Below, one piece after another: positions 61,747 through 64,000 of a stretch of DNA of 64,000 nucleotides. This DNA comes from an uncultured Brevundimonas sp. (GTDB lineage Bacteria > Pseudomonadota > Alphaproteobacteria > Caulobacterales > Caulobacteraceae). The notes under the pieces are model-generated. The model was not told the DNA's origin, did not search any database, and saw nothing but the letters and a program-made list of their open reading frames with translations. The stretch covers positions 1 through 64,000 of the forward strand of contig NZ_CAMZFB010000012.1 of the NCBI RefSeq assembly GCF_947305955.1, read 5' to 3'. Position numbers and translations under genes: made by a program. The number at the start of each line of letters is the position of its first letter. Positions within the stretch are counted from its first letter, which is position 1.

Positions 61747-62957
61747 TCGAGGCGGACCTGCTCATTACCGAATGCAGACTGGCCACCATGACCGAAGGGG
61801 GCGCGCCCTATGGAGCCATCGAGGATGGCGCGATCCTGATCCGCGACGGGGTGATCGTCTGGATCGGGGCGCGGCACGACCTGCCCGATTATACTGCCGT
61901 CCGCACGGACAGGCTGGAAGGCCGCTGGGTCACGCCCGGGTTGATCGACTGCCACACCCATCTGGTGTTTGGCGGCGACCGCTCGGGCGAGTTCGAGCAG
62001 CGGTTGGAAGGCGTCAGCTATGAGGATATCGCCCGCTCAGGAGGCGGTATCGTCTCTTCGGTTCGGGCGACCCGCGAGGAGAGTGAAGACCAGCTTTTCG
62101 CCTCGGCCATGAAGCGTTTGCTGGGGCTGAAAGACACTGGCGTCACCACAGTGGAGATCAAGTCCGGCTATGGCTTGGAACGCGACAGCGAGCTGAAGAT
62201 GCTGCGCGTCGCCCGCCGGATCGGGCGCGAAGGCGGGGTGCGAGTTCGCACCTCCTATCTGGGTCTGCACGCCCTGCCGCCGGAGCACAAATCCGACCGC
62301 GTCGCCTATGTGGATAAGGCTGTGGATGACATCCTGCCCGCCGCCCATGCCGAAGGCTTGGTCGATGCGGTGGATGCCTATTGCGAGCCGATTGCCTTTT
62401 CGGTCGATGAGGTCAGCCGCCTGTTCGACAAGGCGAAATCGCTGGGCCTTCCGGTAAAGCTTCACGCGGACCAGTTGTCTGACAGCGACGGCGCGGCATT
62501 GGCGGCCCGCTATGGTGCCCTGTCGGCGGACCATATCGAATATGCCAACGCGGCCGGCATCCGCGCCATGGCCGATGCGGGGACGGTCGGGGTTCTGCTG
62601 CCCGGCGCCTTCCTGATGCTGCGTGAGACGAAGACGCCGCCCGTGGAACTAATGCGTCGCCATGGGGTGAGGATGGCGGTGGCGACAGATTGCAACCCCG
62701 GCACGTCTCCCGTGGCGTCCATGACGGCGACGCTCAATCTGGCCTGCGTGCAGTTCCGCCTGACCCCTGAAGAGGCCTTGGCTGGTGCCACACGAAATGC
62801 GGCGCACGCGCTTGGAATCAACGATGACGTGGGAACGATAGAAGTCGGCAAACGGGCCGATCTGGCGGTGTGGGACATCCAGCGTCCGGCAGAGCTAAGT
62901 TACTGGCTGGGCGCACCGTTGCTCGCCGTCGTCTACGTCAACGGCGTGCTTCTGTAA
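61743..62957 (+). CDS. hutI: Imidazolonepropionase
   Basis: The ATG at 61743 overlaps the hutG stop, giving 404 residues, normal for HutI. The amidohydrolase metal motif [20 protein letters not shown], the later LHADQLSD segment and [10 protein letters not shown] (Asp ligand) are present. It opens the imidazolone ring to give N-formiminoglutamate. It completes a hutUH / hutCGI locus able to take histidine to glutamate. Confidence 0.96.
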   Translation: MIEADLLITECRLATMTEGGAPYGAIEDGAILIRDGVIVWIGARHDLPDYTAVRTDRLEGRWVTPGLIDCHTHLVFGGDRSGEFEQRLEGVSYEDIARSGGGIVSSVRATREESEDQLFASAMKRLLGLKDTGVTTVEIKSGYGLERDSELKMLRVARRIGREGGVRVRTSYLGLHALPPEHKSDRVAYVDKAVDDILPAAHAEGLVDAVDAYCEPIAFSVDEVSRLFDKAKSLGLPVKLHADQLSDSDGAALAARYGALSADHIEYANAAGIRAMADAGTVGVLLPGAFLMLRETKTPPVELMRRHGVRMAVATDCNPGTSPVASMTATLNLACVQFRLTPEEALAGATRNAAHALGINDDVGTIEVGKRADLAVWDIQRPAELSYWLGAPLLAVVYVNGVLL

Positions 62958-63070
62958 AACGTGCGCAGAATCCGAACAGGTGGGATGGATGTCAAGAGAA
63001 AAACTGTTGTTGTGGTTGCAATTTGGTAAAATGACGGATCGTATATTCAATAATATCAGTGATAAAAAAT

Positions 63071-63107
63071 AGCCGCGCTCAATAGTTTGAAGCTATCAAG
63101 CGCGGCT
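63071..63107 (-). terminator. Intrinsic terminator after the last gene
   Basis: AGCCGCGCT (63071-63079) pairs with AGCGCGGCT (63099-63107), with an inner ATAG/CTAT stem. On the minus strand it is followed by ATTTTTTATC, so it ends the gene at 63184-63990. Confidence 0.85.
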
Positions 63108-63183
63108 CGTGATTAAACAATACTTATATTGTTCAATCGGTCAGGTATATTTCAATCTAAAACTTTCATACTGTTTGCTATGA

Positions 63184-63990
63184 TTATTGGCCTTGTAGGG
63201 ATTTGATCTCCTCAAGGTCGCGAGGAGGAGCGAGCCACAATGGTTGCTCATTGGTGACGAAATCTCGAATTGATGCGGGCAGGTCCTCGAACCTGCTGAA
63301 GCGCCAACCAACCTGGTGCAGGTAGGCTGTGCCAGTGCCAAGAGCAGGCGGCGTTGGAACCGATGAGACGAAGCTAATCATCTCATGGTGCTCCAGCTCA
63401 GCGGTCTCTGGCATGACAAAGAAATCGTAGGTCTCGAACATCTGCAAACGCTGACCGTTGGGCAGAGGTCTGTCGCGATATACCGGGACCGTAAAGTTCA
63501 CCATGTCGCCAATTCTGCGGGCTGTGATGACCTCGTGGGGGCCCGTAGTACTGACTCGATCACCCGTGCCCATCACGGAAATGGTTTGCAGGCGGTCACC
63601 CACCAATCGGTAGTGGATTTTCTGATACGTAAAGAGGATTGGATCGAGGGCTACGCCGTTGACCTCGGTCAGTATCTTCTTAGTCGTCGGGTCGCGATAG
63701 ATGTATACCTTTCGAGACAACTGTATGTATCCGCCAGGATAGTCAGGATCTGGAATTAGTCGCGCTGTATCGAAACCTTCTACGATGGCTAGGACCTTGC
63801 CGGTTGGAAACTCTGTGATCTCTCCGGTCGAGTACCAATAGACCGCCGAGGCCTCCAAACCGCCAGTTCTAACCTCCAGCCAGGTTTTGAACAGTTGCTC
63901 GTCAAAGCCGTTAGCGGCTGCAGGTAGCGGTGCCAGAATGGCGGCCAAGGCTACGCTCGCGGCACAAAAAATACCCCGTACGATTTTCAT
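63184..63990 (-). CDS. Secreted DUF1838-like protein
   Basis: The 268-residue protein has a signal peptide (about 1-26, ending PAAANG). The mature part contains the pattern GFDTARLIPDPD...LSRKVYIYRDPTTKKILTEVNG...FTYQKIHYRL, which resembles DUF1838 proteins of proteobacteria; the assignment is tentative. No catalytic residues can be named. AGGGG lies eight bases before the ATG. The surrounding intergenic DNA is AT-rich compared with the rest of the window. The gene runs to within ten bases of the window edge but is complete. Confidence 0.75.
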   Translation of the reverse strand: MKIVRGIFCAASVALAAILAPLPAAANGFDEQLFKTWLEVRTGGLEASAVYWYSTGEITEFPTGKVLAIVEGFDTARLIPDPDYPGGYIQLSRKVYIYRDPTTKKILTEVNGVALDPILFTYQKIHYRLVGDRLQTISVMGTGDRVSTTGPHEVITARRIGDMVNFTVPVYRDRPLPNGQRLQMFETYDFFVMPETAELEHHEMISFVSSVPTPPALGTGTAYLHQVGWRFSRFEDLPASIRDFVTNEQPLWLAPPRDLEEIKSLQGQ

Positions 63991-64000
63991 ACTAACCCCT

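Overview
The window is 64 kb of GC-rich (roughly 60% by eye), densely coded bacterial chromosome. The gene style (TonB-dependent receptor, two autotransporters, a hybrid histidine kinase with a separate Hpt protein, a HutC-controlled hut locus, feruloyl-CoA-synthase-like and lignostilbene-dioxygenase-like enzymes) suggests an alphaproteobacterium, most likely of the Caulobacterales (Asticcacaulis/Brevundimonas/Caulobacter type). That placement is inference from gene content; no 16S gene is present. I see no insertion sequence, prophage, integrase or CRISPR array.

Layout. 1-6.8 kb: the 5' end of a secreted protein, a 41-codon basic mini-gene, a PLP aminotransferase, a hybrid histidine kinase, two identical tRNA-Lys(CUU) genes, an amino-acid permease and a stand-alone Hpt phosphotransfer protein. 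6.9-12.8 kb: an autotransporter, a PchB-like chorismate mutase overlapping ferredoxin-NADP reductase, and a dipeptidyl peptidase IV. 12.8-16.6 kb: small membrane proteins and a CaiB-type CoA-transferase. 16.7-16.94 kb: a gene-free stretch that reads as a strongly structured small RNA ending in an intrinsic terminator.

17-36.5 kb is a catabolic/uptake island. A GntR/HutC-type regulator is followed by an aldehyde dehydrogenase, flavin monooxygenase, Asp/Glu-racemase-superfamily protein, small coiled protein, methyltransferase, TonB receptor, a seven-gene operon (oligopeptide ABC importer, flavoprotein, alpha/beta-hydrolase-fold protein) and an M14 carboxypeptidase. Four 18-bp sites of the form YGTATT-N6-AATACR, plus one weaker copy, lie in front of the transcription units from 19.6 to 33.4 kb. 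I read this as one regulon for an unknown, probably peptide-linked or aromatic, substrate. At 36.5-43 kb follow an SCP2-type thiolase, an acyl-CoA synthetase with an 18-residue coupled leader peptide, a DUF1295 protein, a carotenoid-cleavage-type dioxygenase and a tandem-HxlR regulator.

43-48 kb: hemerythrin plus KatE catalase and a lipoprotein with two haem-c motifs. 48-53 kb: a five-gene cassette in which every junction overlaps (GNAT, ThiF/E1-like, multispanning membrane protein, large GNAT, nitroreductase). It resembles a split and expanded version of the mycobacterial ThiF-nitroreductase fusion MoeY/Rv1355c and is one of the best candidates for an undescribed system. 53-56.5 kb: a small lysine-rich protein and a 1014-residue autotransporter whose N-terminus looks like a ClpP/COG3904-type serine protease, an unusual combination. 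56.8-63 kb: the histidine-degradation genes hutUH and hutCGI around an ATGTCTAGACAT operator. The window ends with a secreted DUF1838-like protein.
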